From assembly GCF_030161555.1 (NCBI RefSeq), contig NZ_BSUK01000001.1, positions 124,001 to 188,000 of the forward strand: 64,000 bases of DNA, written 5' to 3'. Source of the DNA: Luteimicrobium album (GTDB lineage: Bacteria > Actinomycetota > Actinomycetes > Actinomycetales > Cellulomonadaceae). Shown here in pieces: positions 27,765 through 37,210 of this stretch. The number at the start of each line of letters is the position of its first letter. Positions within the stretch are counted from its first letter, which is position 1. Below the pieces are notes generated by a model. The model was given only the letters and a program-made list of their open reading frames with translations. It ran no database searches and was not told where the DNA came from. The position numbers and the translations under genes were made by a program.

Positions 27765-28541
27765 TCAGACGCGGCGCGCCAGCACGATGAGCTCGCCCAC
27801 GCCCTCGCCGACCGGCTGACGGTCCCACCCGCCGTGCACCTGCTCGACGACGAACCCGGCGGCGTCGAGGTCCGCGCGCAGCCGTGCCTCCGAGCGGAAG
27901 ACCAGCTCGCCGACGTCGACGACGTGCGTCCCGTCGGGCAGCAGCGTGTGCTCTGCGAGGTGGACGAGCCACGTGTCGGGAGGGCCGCCGTCGGGCCCGC
28001 TCTCCTCCACGCCCGTGACCTCGTGCCACCCCTCGACGGACGTCCCGTCGGGGAGGGTCGTCGTGCCGCGCGAGCGCTCGGGGGTCCACCGTTCCCACGC
28101 GCGGTCGGCCGGGTCGCGGGAGTCGAACGCCAGCAGCCCGCCCGGCACGAGGGCGGCGTGGAGGTCGTCGAGCGTGCCGCGCCACATGCCCTCGTCCGTG
28201 ATCGCCTGGGCGACGTGCGCCGTCATGAGCGCGGTGTCGAAGCCCGCACCGGGAGGGACCTGCTCGGACGTCCCCGCCACCCACACGACGGCGTCGGCTC
28301 CCGGCTTGCGGCGCGCGGCCGCGACCGCGCCGTCGTCTGGGTCGATGCCCGTGACCCGGTGCCCCGCCGCCGCGAGCGCCAGGGTGAGCCGACCGGTCCC
28401 ACAACCCAGGTCGAGGACGCGTGACTCCTCACGTCCGCCGACGAGCGCGAGGAAGAAGTCGTCGTCGGCCGCCCAGACGTTCTGGGCGTCGTAGAGCGCG
28501 GTGCGGTCGTCGTCCGACAGGGTCGGCGTCGTGGGGGTCAT
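27765..28541 (-). CDS. Class I SAM-dependent methyltransferase
   Basis: 258 residues. Motif I VLDLGCGTGRLTLALAAAGH near 43-62, motif II GIDPDDGAV, and GGLLAFDSRDPADRAWERW downstream give a Rossmann methyltransferase related to small-molecule (ubiquinone/menaquinone-like) enzymes. Substrate unknown. ATG 28541 is the start that fits the family. The frame stays open a further 83 codons upstream and would add a hydrophobic segment, but that has no ribosome binding site and no family similarity. Confidence 0.85.
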   Translation of the reverse strand: MTPTTPTLSDDDRTALYDAQNVWAADDDFFLALVGGREESRVLDLGCGTGRLTLALAAAGHRVTGIDPDDGAVAAARRKPGADAVVWVAGTSEQVPPGAGFDTALMTAHVAQAITDEGMWRGTLDDLHAALVPGGLLAFDSRDPADRAWERWTPERSRGTTTLPDGTSVEGWHEVTGVEESGPDGGPPDTWLVHLAEHTLLPDGTHVVDVGELVFRSEARLRADLDAAGFVVEQVHGGWDRQPVGEGVGELIVLARRV

Positions 28542-28858
28542 GGCTTCGACGGTAGACGGCGCGCTCCCCCGCGGTCCCGTGAAATGCGCTCTTGTCTCAC
28601 GCAGCGGCCGGAGGTCACGCCGCCCCGCGACGGCGACCATCGACACCGCGACGAGCGCGATGACGCCCGAACCCACCACGCTCACCACGACCGCGCGCGT
28701 CTCGCCGCGGGGCGCGGCAGGCGCCGTCGGGCGTGAGGACAGGCACGGGCGGCTCGCCTCCGCATCGCAAGAGGTCGCGCGGACAGGCATGGCCTGACCG
28801 CGCCCGCCAAGGACCGTCGGCCGGTCCGGCGCGCGGTGCCATACCGGTCCGGCGCGGT
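28542..28858. other. Intergenic region, no supported gene
   Basis: About 320 bases between the methyltransferase and a small conserved gene. On the minus strand there is an open reading stretch with one hydrophobic segment (AVVVSVVGSGVIALVAVSM) flanked by arginines that runs in frame into the methyltransferase. It could be a small membrane protein or chance; I see no ribosome binding site and do not call it. Confidence 0.4.
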
Positions 28859-29071
28859 TCAGCGCGGCCCGGTCCGCTCGTTCCCACGCCGGTAGTTCCC
28901 GGTGACGCGAGCGAGGAGCTGCTGGTCGGTCGCGTCGGCGACGCCGAGGCGCTCGACGAGCCTCTCCGCCGCCCTGCCCGCGACGGTCACGACCTCCCGG
29001 CCGCCCCGGAAGATGCGCACGGTACCGGCCTTGGTCACCTCGTAGTCGAAGGGGTCGTCGTCGAGAGACAT
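28859..29071 (-). CDS. Small conserved hypothetical protein
   Basis: 70 residues, MSLDDDPFDYEVTKAGTVRI onward, ending LLARVTGNYRRGNERTGPR. I recognise the general form from short actinobacterial proteins but know no function. No signal or membrane segment; two beta strands then helices predicted by eye (TVRIFRGGREVVTV; AAERLVERLGVADATDQQLL). ATG 29071 has AGGAAGGTG a few bases upstream. It sits between two other minus-strand genes. Confidence 0.65.
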   Translation of the reverse strand: MSLDDDPFDYEVTKAGTVRIFRGGREVVTVAGRAAERLVERLGVADATDQQLLARVTGNYRRGNERTGPR

Positions 29072-29130
29072 GGGCACCTTCCTGTCAGTGCGACCAAGCG
29101 GGCGGCGGCAGCCGCCGGACCTCCGACGTC

Positions 29131-29556
29131 CTAGACAACCGCGGGACGCAGGCGGCGCAGCGCCATCGCCTGGCTCCACGCGAAGAGCGCGACGTCCACC
29201 GCGACCCCGAGGACCGCCAGCAGCAAGAGCACCGTCGCGCCGGTCGTCGAGAATGCCGCGATCCCCAGGGCGGCGACGACGTTCGCGCTCAGGACGCACC
29301 GGAGCGCGGCCCGCAGCGACAGCCGGGCCAGCAGGAGCAGGACGACGCCCGCCCAGACCGCCACGGCGACCCCGATCGCCACCACTGCCGCGACGGGCAG
29401 CGGCAGCGGCCCCGCGATGAGCGGGGCGGCGAACGCGACACCGATCCCGAGGACCGTGCAGTACGCCGCGTCCAGGCGCAGGCTCAGCCTCCCGATCCGC
29501 TCCCCGCTCCAGCGGCCGTCGGCGGGCGTCGCCCGTCCCTCGTTCGTCGATCCCAT
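29131..29556 (-). CDS. Small four-segment membrane protein
   Basis: 141 residues with four hydrophobic segments (YCTVLGIGVAFAAPLIAGPL; VAAVVAIGVAVAVWAGVVLL; VLSANVVAALGIAAF; TVLLLLAVLGVAVDVALFAW) and charged ends. No family recognised. ATG 29556. Same strand as the small gene downstream, 59 bases apart, possibly co-transcribed. Divergent from arr. Confidence 0.65.
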   Translation of the reverse strand: MGSTNEGRATPADGRWSGERIGRLSLRLDAAYCTVLGIGVAFAAPLIAGPLPLPVAAVVAIGVAVAVWAGVVLLLLARLSLRAALRCVLSANVVAALGIAAFSTTGATVLLLLAVLGVAVDVALFAWSQAMALRRLRPAVV

Positions 29557-29648
29557 CGCGGCCTCCGTCTCCCCGGGCGTGGTCCTCGCACGAGGCTACG
29601 CGAGCAGCGCGGCGTCGTCGTGCGGGCCTGCGTTGCTAGCCTGACGGG

Positions 29649-30059
29649 ATGGGCGAGGCGTTGGACGACGGGCCGTTCTACCACGGCACGAAGGCGCAGC
29701 TGCAGGTCGGGGACCGACTCACCGCGGGCTTCCGCTCCAACTACCGGCCCGAGGTCGTGATGAACCACGTCTACTTCACCGCGCTGCCCGACGGCGCAGG
29801 GCTGGCCGCGGAGCTCGCCGCCGGGGACGGGGAACCGCGGGCGTACGTGGTCGAGCCGACCGGGGAGTTCGAGAACGACCCCAACGTCACGGACAAGAAG
29901 TTCCCCGGCAACCCGACGCGCTCCTACCGCACCGCTGCGCCGCTCGTCGTCGTCGGGGAGGTCACCGACTGGACCCGCCTCGCACCCGAGGCGCTCCAGG
30001 GATGGCGCGACCGGCTCGCCACCATGGTCGCCGAGGACCGCGCCGAGATCATCAACTGA
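29649..30059 (+). CDS. arr: NAD+-rifampin ADP-ribosyltransferase
   Basis: Transfers ADP-ribose from NAD+ to the C23 hydroxyl of rifamycins and inactivates them. 136 residues, the normal Arr length. FYHGTK (His12), HVYFTAL (Tyr42) and EFENDPN (Asp77) match the catalytic His19/Tyr49/Asp84 of the Mycobacterium smegmatis enzyme at constant offset; DKKFPGNPTRSYR is the family block. No integron, IS or plasmid sign surrounds it, so it looks like an intrinsic chromosomal gene, common in soil actinobacteria. Confidence 0.95.
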   Translation: MGEALDDGPFYHGTKAQLQVGDRLTAGFRSNYRPEVVMNHVYFTALPDGAGLAAELAAGDGEPRAYVVEPTGEFENDPNVTDKKFPGNPTRSYRTAAPLVVVGEVTDWTRLAPEALQGWRDRLATMVAEDRAEIIN

Positions 30060-30069
30060 TCGGCGCCGG

Positions 30070-31319
30070 TCACGGGGCGAGCAGAGCCAGTGGGACGACC
30101 GCCACCCCGTCAGGTCTCCGGTACGCCGTCTTCCCGGTCGTGATCACCACGAGGTCGACGACGCGGTCGGGGAGCTGTTCGCGGAGCCATTTCAGGTGCC
30201 GCACGTCGGAGGTCGTGACGTCCGGTGCCAGCTTGACCTCGATGGCGACGATCTGACCGTCGACACCCTCGACGACCAGGTCGACCTCGCGGTCTCCGCC
30301 CAGCAGCCGGAGGTGGCTCACGGTCGCCTCGGCGGCCTGAGCCATCACGCGGACTCCCAGCGTCACGAGCGACTCGAAGAGCGGACCTGCCATGTGCGCC
30401 CCCGCGGAACCGAGCAGCGCCGACGCAGAGAGGTCGAGAAGCCGCGCGGCCAGCGCCGGGTCCGCCAGCTGGTGCTTCGGCGCCTGCTGAAGACGACGGA
30501 TGGGGTTGTTCGCGGTTATCCAGCCGGGGACGGGATCGAGCAGCCAGAGCTGGCTGAGGTGGTCGCGGTAGGCGATCGTCGTCGTCTTAGCGGGCTGGGT
30601 CCCGTCACCGGCGGTCGTCGCGTCGAGGAGCCTCGAGTAGGCGGTCGTCGTCGACGACGCCGCCGCGTACGCCGCCAGCCAGCGGCGCAGCGTCTGCGGG
30701 CGGCGTACCTCATAGCCCTGGTCCGGCAGGTCACGGTCGATCACGCGCTGGAGATAGGCGTCGAGGAGACCGCGTCTCAGACGCGGCGCCCCTGCCATGA
30801 TCCCCGGGAACCCGCTGTCGACGATCGCATCCGCGTAGTCGCGGAGCGCGAACGTCGTGCCCCCTTCGACCCGAGCGGCCTCGCCCGCCAGCATGGCCGA
30901 CAGGGACACCGTCGGCGTCACCGCACCACGCTCGTGCAGACCCATCGGGCGCATGCGCAACGAGAGGATGCGCCCCGCCCCGCTATGGGTGCCGGCCGGG
31001 TCCGCCGGGGTGGCCGAGCCCGTCAAGAGGTAGCGACCGGGGGCGCACCGTCGTCGACCCGTCGACGGACCGAGTCCCAGATCTGGGGAAGCCTCTGCCA
31101 CTCGTCGAGCAGGAGAGTCCCCTCCGGTGCCGACGCCAGGTCGAAGTCCGCACGCGCGACCTCGCGCTGGGCCGGGTCGTCCAGGTACCAGACGGACGTC
31201 GCCCGACGCCTCGCCGTGTCCGTCTTCCCCACACCCTTCGGGCCGTCGAGCGCGATGGCCGCCGCCATCGCCATCAGTTCGTCGAGCTCCCGGTCGATGG
31301 TGCGCGAAAGGTAGGGCAT
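30070..31319 (-). CDS. AAA ATPase with DUF4143 domain (frame break)
   Basis: About 416 residues. N-terminal AAA part: Walker A ALDGPKGVGKTDTARR near 29, Walker B TLLLDEWQRLP; C-terminal DUF4143 region with nuclease-like residues (GGDREVDLVVEG then IVAIEVKLAPD). The family is widespread and poorly understood. The frame breaks at a G5 run (31039-31043); adding one base gives GAPPGRYLLTGSATP. ATG 31319; GTG 31328 is also possible. Three tandem repeats lie just upstream, and an inverted copy of their core overlaps the start codon. Confidence 0.88.
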
Positions 31320-31416
31320 AGCCGTCACACTACCGGACGAGGCGCCACTACGCTACCTTTCACGGCGCTTCTACGCTACCTTTTACGGGCGTTCGACCCT
31401 ACCCCTCACGGCCCAG
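31303..31416. repeat. Tandem 23-bp repeats upstream of the DUF4143 ATPase
   Basis: Three adjacent 23-base units begin at 31348, 31371 and 31394 with core CTACCTTTCACGG (second unit CTACCTTTTACGG, third CTACCCCTCACGG). The first two agree at 19 of 23 positions. The same core appears inverted at 31303-31319, overlapping the ATPase start codon. This arrangement suggests an operator or iteron array for self-control, by inference. Confidence 0.6.
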
Positions 31417-31427
31417 CGCAGAACGGC

Positions 31428-31871
31428 TCAGAAGTCGGCATCGGACAGGCGCAGCAGCCGCCATTGCTCGGCAGCCTCGTCCTCCGGCAGCCACGCGAAC
31501 TCGAACACGCGCCGCGGACCCTCGCGAAGGGTCGTGCCCAGCCATCCGCGCTTCGTCACGACGGACGGTCCGTGGTGCTCGAGGAACCCGGCGTCGAGCT
31601 CGCGGACGACGTCCCAACCGGGGCCGTAGTCCTCGAAGGGAGGCTCCTTGGTGCCGTCGGCCCAGACGACCACGAACCACGGCCACGGAGACCTCGACGG
31701 GAAGGTGATCGTTCCCACGACGCTCGCCAGGTACCCCTCGACGACCCCGTCGACCGCGAGCGTCCCGACCCCGTGGTCGTAGGCCCGCAGCTCGGGGTCC
31801 GGCAGGACGTAGCGGCGTTCCACCCGGGCGCGGCGCCGAGCGGCCGCACGCTCCTGCCGGTCGGTCCCCAC
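31428..31871 (-). CDS. Hypothetical protein
   Basis: 147 residues, Arg-rich N-terminus then a Trp/Pro-rich body (FPSRSPWPWFVVVWADGTKE, DYGPGWDVVRELDAGFLEHH) and acidic C-terminus. No signal peptide, membrane segment or known motif. Start GTG 31871 with weak context. Codon use agrees with neighbours. The repeat array lies just beyond its stop, so the two genes flank the array in the same orientation. Function unknown. Confidence 0.6.
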   Translation of the reverse strand: MGTDRQERAAARRRARVERRYVLPDPELRAYDHGVGTLAVDGVVEGYLASVVGTITFPSRSPWPWFVVVWADGTKEPPFEDYGPGWDVVRELDAGFLEHHGPSVVTKRGWLGTTLREGPRRVFEFAWLPEDEAAEQWRLLRLSDADF

Positions 31872-31908
31872 GGCCCGAGTATGCAGCCCCGCAGCTGCGG
31901 GCGCGGCG

Positions 31909-32958
31909 TCACCCCGCCTGGCGACGCGTCAGGTGGAGCAACGGGTAGGGGCGGCCGTCGCCGTCGAGCGCGCTCCTGCCCACGACGTCGAACCCGCGCC
32001 GCCGGTAGAACGCAAGAGCCTGCGAGTTCTGCTCGTTGACGTCGACGGCAGTCACGCCGAGCCCGACGGCCTGCGCAAGCAACGCCGAACCCGTCCCGCG
32101 GCCGCGCTCGGCGGCGTCGACGAACAGCATCTCCAGCCGTTCCTCGACCCTGCCCGCGAACCCTACGACGGTCCCGTCGCGCTCCGCGACGTGGAGCTCG
32201 ACGTGCGGGAAGTACTCGGACGCCAGTCGAGCCTCGATCGCGTCGCGGTCCTCGGCGGCGAGGAAGTCGTGCGTGGCGTCGACGGCGCTCCGCCAGACCG
32301 CCACGAGCCGCGGGTACTCCTCCGGCCCGCGCACGCGGCGGACCGCCACGCGGGACACCGACTGCGTCGTCATCGCCTCCTCCGACCCTTCGGGACCGCG
32401 CGACAACCCACCATGCGGGGGCAGGACCTGTTTCGGTAGGTCGCCGGGTGCGTCGATCGGCCCGCCCCCGTCACCGACGGCTCGCTCGTAGGCGGCGGCC
32501 AGCCGTTCGCTGGGACGTGGCGCGTCGGGGTCCGGTCGCGGGATGCGGAGGTGGAGCTCGCGGAGCTCGTCCATCAAGGCATCGAGGAGCTCGGGGCCGC
32601 CGTCACGCAGCAGTTCCGCGCGTACGCGCAGGCGCCGCTCACCGGTGCGATGAGCCAAGCCCCAGCTGCCGAGCGCGACCATCACCGGGAGGACTTCGAT
32701 GCCGGACTCGGTCAGCGAGTACGCCGCCCGTTGACCGCGGTGCGCCTCGTCGCGGGTGAGAAGACCGGCCTCGACGAGTCGCTTCAGCCGGCTGGCGAGG
32801 ATGTTCGAGGCGATGCCCTCCTCCGACCCTGCGAGGATCTCCCGGAAATGCCGGCGGTTGCCGAACACGATGTCGCGGAGCACCAGCATCGCCCAGGGGT
32901 CTCCGAGCACCTCGACGGCGGCGTTGATCGGGCACCCGGATCGCGGCGCCTGCGGCAT
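31909..32958 (-). CDS. HxlR-type regulator joined in frame to a GNAT acetyltransferase
   Basis: One open frame of 349 residues. Residues 1 to about 120 form an HxlR winged helix (CPINAAVEVLGDPWAMLVLR; SNILASRLKRLVEAGLLTRD). From Met196 (ATG 32373) a GNAT fold follows (VAVRRVRGPEEYPRLVAVWR; ERGRGTGSALLAQAVGLG). ATG 32373 has its own GGAGGAGG site, which argues for two genes. Adding one base to each of the C5 run near 32464 and the G5 run near 32415 would end HxlR in a TGA overlapping that ATG. Either a real fusion or a two-gene operon with two run errors. Divergent from the YCII gene. Confidence 0.75.
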   Translation of the reverse strand: MPQAPRSGCPINAAVEVLGDPWAMLVLRDIVFGNRRHFREILAGSEEGIASNILASRLKRLVEAGLLTRDEAHRGQRAAYSLTESGIEVLPVMVALGSWGLAHRTGERRLRVRAELLRDGGPELLDALMDELRELHLRIPRPDPDAPRPSERLAAAYERAVGDGGGPIDAPGDLPKQVLPPHGGLSRGPEGSEEAMTTQSVSRVAVRRVRGPEEYPRLVAVWRSAVDATHDFLAAEDRDAIEARLASEYFPHVELHVAERDGTVVGFAGRVEERLEMLFVDAAERGRGTGSALLAQAVGLGVTAVDVNEQNSQALAFYRRRGFDVVGRSALDGDGRPYPLLHLTRRQAG

Positions 32959-32981
32959 CCTGCGCCTCCGAGAACTAGTGC

Positions 32982-33035
32982 TTGCAGGTGAAAACCACCT
33001 GTGCCTACATTATCGAGACAGGTTGCAGACTGCAA
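32982..33035. promoter_or_regulatory. Paired palindromes and promoter between HxlR and YCII genes
   Basis: CAGGTG-AAAAC-CACCTG at 32985-33001 and TTGCAGACTGCAA at 33023-33035 are two palindromes in the 101-base divergent space. A promoter toward the YCII gene can be read as TTGCAG (32982) and TACATT (33006) with an 18-base spacer, so both palindromes overlap or follow it. Likely binding sites of the HxlR regulator; not tested. Confidence 0.5.
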
Positions 33036-33059
33036 TCAGTTGCCACGGAGGCCAGGACG

Positions 33060-33401
33060 ATGAGCCACTACATCATCTACTTCAATCAGCAGTGGGTCGG
33101 TGATCACAGCGCCGAGTGGTTCGCCGAGCGCGGGCCGCTCGCGAACGCCGTCGTGTCCGAGATGCGCGATGCCGGGGTTCTCGTTTTCGCCGCGGGTGTG
33201 GACGAGGACGTCGACGCCGCCCTCACCGCCGACGCGACGAGCGGCGCGGTGGCGATCACCGGCGGCTTGTACGCACCGGCGGAGCAGTACATAGGCGGGC
33301 TGACGATCGTCGACGTCGCCGACGAGGAGGCCGCGAAGGAGTGGGGCGGCAGGATCGCCGAGGCCTGCGGCTGGCCGCAACAGATCCGCCGCGTCTACTG
33401 A
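33060..33401 (+). CDS. YCII-related protein
   Basis: 113 residues, ferredoxin-like alpha-beta fold pattern of YCII proteins: MSHYIIYFNQQWVGDHSAEW, GVLVFAAGVDED, AITGGLYAPAEQYIGGLTIV, EEAAKEWGGRIAEACGWPQQ. The DGPFAET-type motif of the PCG group is replaced by TGGLYAPAEQYIGGLT. Role unknown; often found with HxlR or ECF regulators. ATG 33060. Divergent from the HxlR gene, which probably controls it. Confidence 0.85.
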   Translation: MSHYIIYFNQQWVGDHSAEWFAERGPLANAVVSEMRDAGVLVFAAGVDEDVDAALTADATSGAVAITGGLYAPAEQYIGGLTIVDVADEEAAKEWGGRIAEACGWPQQIRRVY

Positions 33402-33428
33402 CGCCTCGCCGCGGACCGGCCCAGCAGA

Positions 33429-34514
<1,086 letters not shown>

Positions 34515-34547
34515 GGGAGACGAGTCTACGGGGGTAGCCTCTGGCGG

Positions 34548-35120
34548 ATGTCCTCGCGCCCTGCCGACGCCGCCGTCCTCCGCACCGACCGCCTTCTCCT
34601 CCGTCGCTGGGACCCCGCCGACCCGGCCGACGTCGACTTCCTGTTCGACACGTACTCCCGGTGGGAGGTCCAGCGCTTCATCGGCCGCGTGCCGCGCGTC
34701 ATGGAGCACCGGGACGAGGCGCTCGCGCGGGCGCAGGCATGGGCAGACCGCGGCGACGAGCCGCCCTACGGCATCTGGGCGGCGACCCGCGCGGACGACG
34801 GCTCCCGCCTGGGCAGCGTCCTGCTCAAGTCGATCCCCGCGTCCGGCCCGACCGAGCCGCTCGAACCGTCGGGCGACACCGAGATCGGCTGGCATTTCCA
34901 CCCCGACGCGTGGGGGCACGGCTACGCGTCGGAGGGAGCAGCAGCCGTTCTCGCCGCAGGGTTCGCGGCCGGGCTCGACCGCGTCGTCGCGGTGACGAAC
35001 CCCAAGAACCTCGCGTCGCAGGCCGTCTGCCGCAGGCTCGGGATGACCGCGCTGGGGCTCTCCGACGCGTACTACAACGCGACGTGCGCCCTGTTCGAGA
35101 TCATCGAGACGAGCAAGTGA
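34548..35120 (+). CDS. GNAT-family N-acetyltransferase (RimJ/RimL-like)
   Basis: 190 residues of the Acetyltransf_3 type: opening VLRTDRLLLRRWDPADPADV, acetyl-CoA region DTEIGWHFHPDAWGHGYASE followed by AVTNPKNLASQAVCRRLGM. The closest class modifies ribosomal or small-molecule amines; target unknown. ATG 34548. Ends 49 bases before rmuC on the same strand. Confidence 0.9.
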   Translation: MSSRPADAAVLRTDRLLLRRWDPADPADVDFLFDTYSRWEVQRFIGRVPRVMEHRDEALARAQAWADRGDEPPYGIWAATRADDGSRLGSVLLKSIPASGPTEPLEPSGDTEIGWHFHPDAWGHGYASEGAAAVLAAGFAAGLDRVVAVTNPKNLASQAVCRRLGMTALGLSDAYYNATCALFEIIETSK

Positions 35121-35169
35121 CAGGCGTGTCATTCGGGTCGTGTCGGTGGCCGCTGGCACCCTGGCCGGT

Positions 35170-36668
35170 ATGACGACGGTTCTCGTGGGACTCGGGGCCC
35201 TGCTGGTCGGGGTCGTGGTGGGCTACCTGCTCCAGGTGGTGCGCGCGGGCGCGCACGGACGCGACCTCGAGGTGCGCGCGGCGCGCGCGGAGGAGTCGCT
35301 CGCGGCGCTCCAGCGCTCCACCGCGGCACAGCTCGAGGGCGCGCGCTCCTCGGCCGACCAGCAGGTCGAGCAGCAGATCCGGCAGACGGCGGCCCAGGTC
35401 GCCGCGCTGCGCCAGCAGGCCGACGAGCGGGTCGCCCAGGCGCAGCGGGCTGCCGACGAGAAGGTCGCGCTCGCCGAGAAGGCGGCCGCGCAGCGCGTCG
35501 CGGCGGTCGAGGCCGACCAGGCCCGGCTGGCGGAGCAGTTCCAGGCCGTCGCCAACAAGGTCCTCGCGGTCAACAACGAGCAGTTCCTCGAACTCGCGAC
35601 GCAGCGGCTCGGTCAGGCCAGCACGGCCGGCGCGGCGGACCTCAAGGCGCGCCAGGAGGCCGTGCAGGCGCTCGTCGGGCCGCTCACCGAGAACCTCGAG
35701 AAGATCCGCGTCCAGGTCGAGGAGACCGAGAAGCAGCGGCTCACCGGGACGCTCGACCTCAAGCACCAGGTCGTCGAGATGCGCGCCGAGGCGGAGCGCC
35801 TGCGCAAGGAGACGAGCCAGCTCAAGAACGCGCTCGGCAAGTCGCAGGTCCGCGGTGCGTGGGGCGAGCTGCAGCTCAAGCGGCTCGTCGAGGCCTCCGG
35901 CATGCTCGACCGGGTCGACTTCGAGGAGCAGGTCCGCGTGTCCGACGGCGCGCTGCGGCCCGACCTCGTGGTCCGGCTCGCGGGCGGCAAGTCGATCGTC
36001 GTGGACGCCAAGGTCTCGCTCGCCGCGTTCATCGAGGCGCAGGAGACCGAGGACGACGCCGTCCGCGCCGACCGGCTCGCCGCCCACTCGCGCCACATGC
36101 GCCAGCACGTCGACGACCTGCACAAGAAGGAGTACTGGGAGCAGTTCTCCCCGCGCCCGAGTTCGTCGTCATGTTCGTGCCGGCCGAGTCGTTCCTGTCG
36201 GCGGCGATGGACCAGGACGCCGCCCTGCTGCAGTACGCGCTCGAGCGCAACGTCGTGCTCGCGAGCCCCATGACGCTGCTCGCCCTGCTGCGGACCGTCG
36301 CGTACGCGTGGCGGCAGGAGGCGCTGGCCGACAACGCCCAGCAGGTCCTCGACCTGGGTCGCCAGTTCCACAGCCGCCTCGTCGCGATGACCAAGCACGT
36401 CACCAAGATGGGCCGGTCGCTGACGTCCGCGACCGAGAGCTACAACGGCTTCATCGGGTCGCTCGAGCGCAACGTCCTGACGTCGGCGCGCCGGTTCGCG
36501 GAGCTCGAGGTCATCGACTCGTCGCAGGTCATCGGAGAGCTCGAGGGCATCGACGACGCCGTCCGCCCCATCACCAAGGCCGAGCTGCTGCCCGCCGAGG
36601 CCGGGGACGTCGTCTCGATCGACGACAAGCCCGACGAGAGCATCACGGGGTCGCGCGCAGCCGGCTGA
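35170..36668 (+). CDS. rmuC: DNA recombination protein RmuC (frame break)
   Basis: About 499 residues after repair. One N-terminal membrane segment (LVGLGALLVGVVVGYLLQVV), a long coiled coil to about 220 rich in Ala, Gln and Glu, then the RmuC nuclease-like domain (GAWGELQLKRLVEASGMLDR; SIVVDAKVSLAAFIEA). Limits inversions and may process DNA ends. The frame breaks at a C4 run (36149-36152); one more C gives QFSPAPEFVVMFVPAES. ATG 35170. Convergent with the YCII gene. Confidence 0.93.
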
Positions 36669-36762
36669 AACGCGCACCGCCGCTGGACGAGGCGGTCCTC
36701 GACGTCTCAGCCTCGACCGCGTCAGCGACCGACATCGGCGTATCGGCGGTCAGCCTCGCCGC

Positions 36763-37131
36763 TCAGCCGTGGTCCACGAGCGGCTGGACCTGCACCCCGC
36801 TGTGGTCGTGGGTCACCTCGGCGAGACTGGCCGCGAGATCGAGCGCCGCGTCGAGGTCCGGGACGTCCACGCCGTAGAACCCACCGAGGACCTCCTTGAT
36901 CTCGAGGAACGGTCCGTCGGTGACGCTCGGACCGTCGCCGTCGTCACCGAGCGGGCGGGCCCGGAGCGTGGTCGCCGTGCTGCTCGGCTCGAGCTCGCCC
37001 GACGCCAGGATGCTTCTCCCGGCACGTTCCCGGAACTGCCGGTGACCCTCGTCGATCTGGGCGCGCTCGGCGGCCGTCATCGTCTCCCAGCGCTCCTCGT
37101 CGCCGTAGATGAGAAGCAGGTACGTGGCCAT
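36763..37131 (-). CDS. YCII/PCG-family protein with DGPF motif
   Basis: 122 residues. MATYLLLIYGDEERWETMTA and the diagnostic TDGPFLEIKEVLGGFYGVDV mark the DGPFAETKE (PCG/YCII-related) group, often encoded beside ECF sigma factors; none is seen here. ATG 37131. Probable small enzyme or ligand-binding protein, function unknown. Separate from the YCII gene at 33060, which lacks this motif. Confidence 0.88.
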   Translation of the reverse strand: MATYLLLIYGDEERWETMTAAERAQIDEGHRQFRERAGRSILASGELEPSSTATTLRARPLGDDGDGPSVTDGPFLEIKEVLGGFYGVDVPDLDAALDLAASLAEVTHDHSGVQVQPLVDHG

Positions 37132-37210
37132 CGTCGTGTCCTTCCGTCCGGCCCCCGGCGGGGCGCTCATGAGAGACGACGAAGTCGGAGCGGTCGGATC
37201 GACAGCCCGG

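Noticed and set aside
28542..28790. Small membrane protein upstream of the methyltransferase
   Set aside because: One hydrophobic segment but no ribosome binding site, no stop before the methyltransferase and no similarity; left uncalled.
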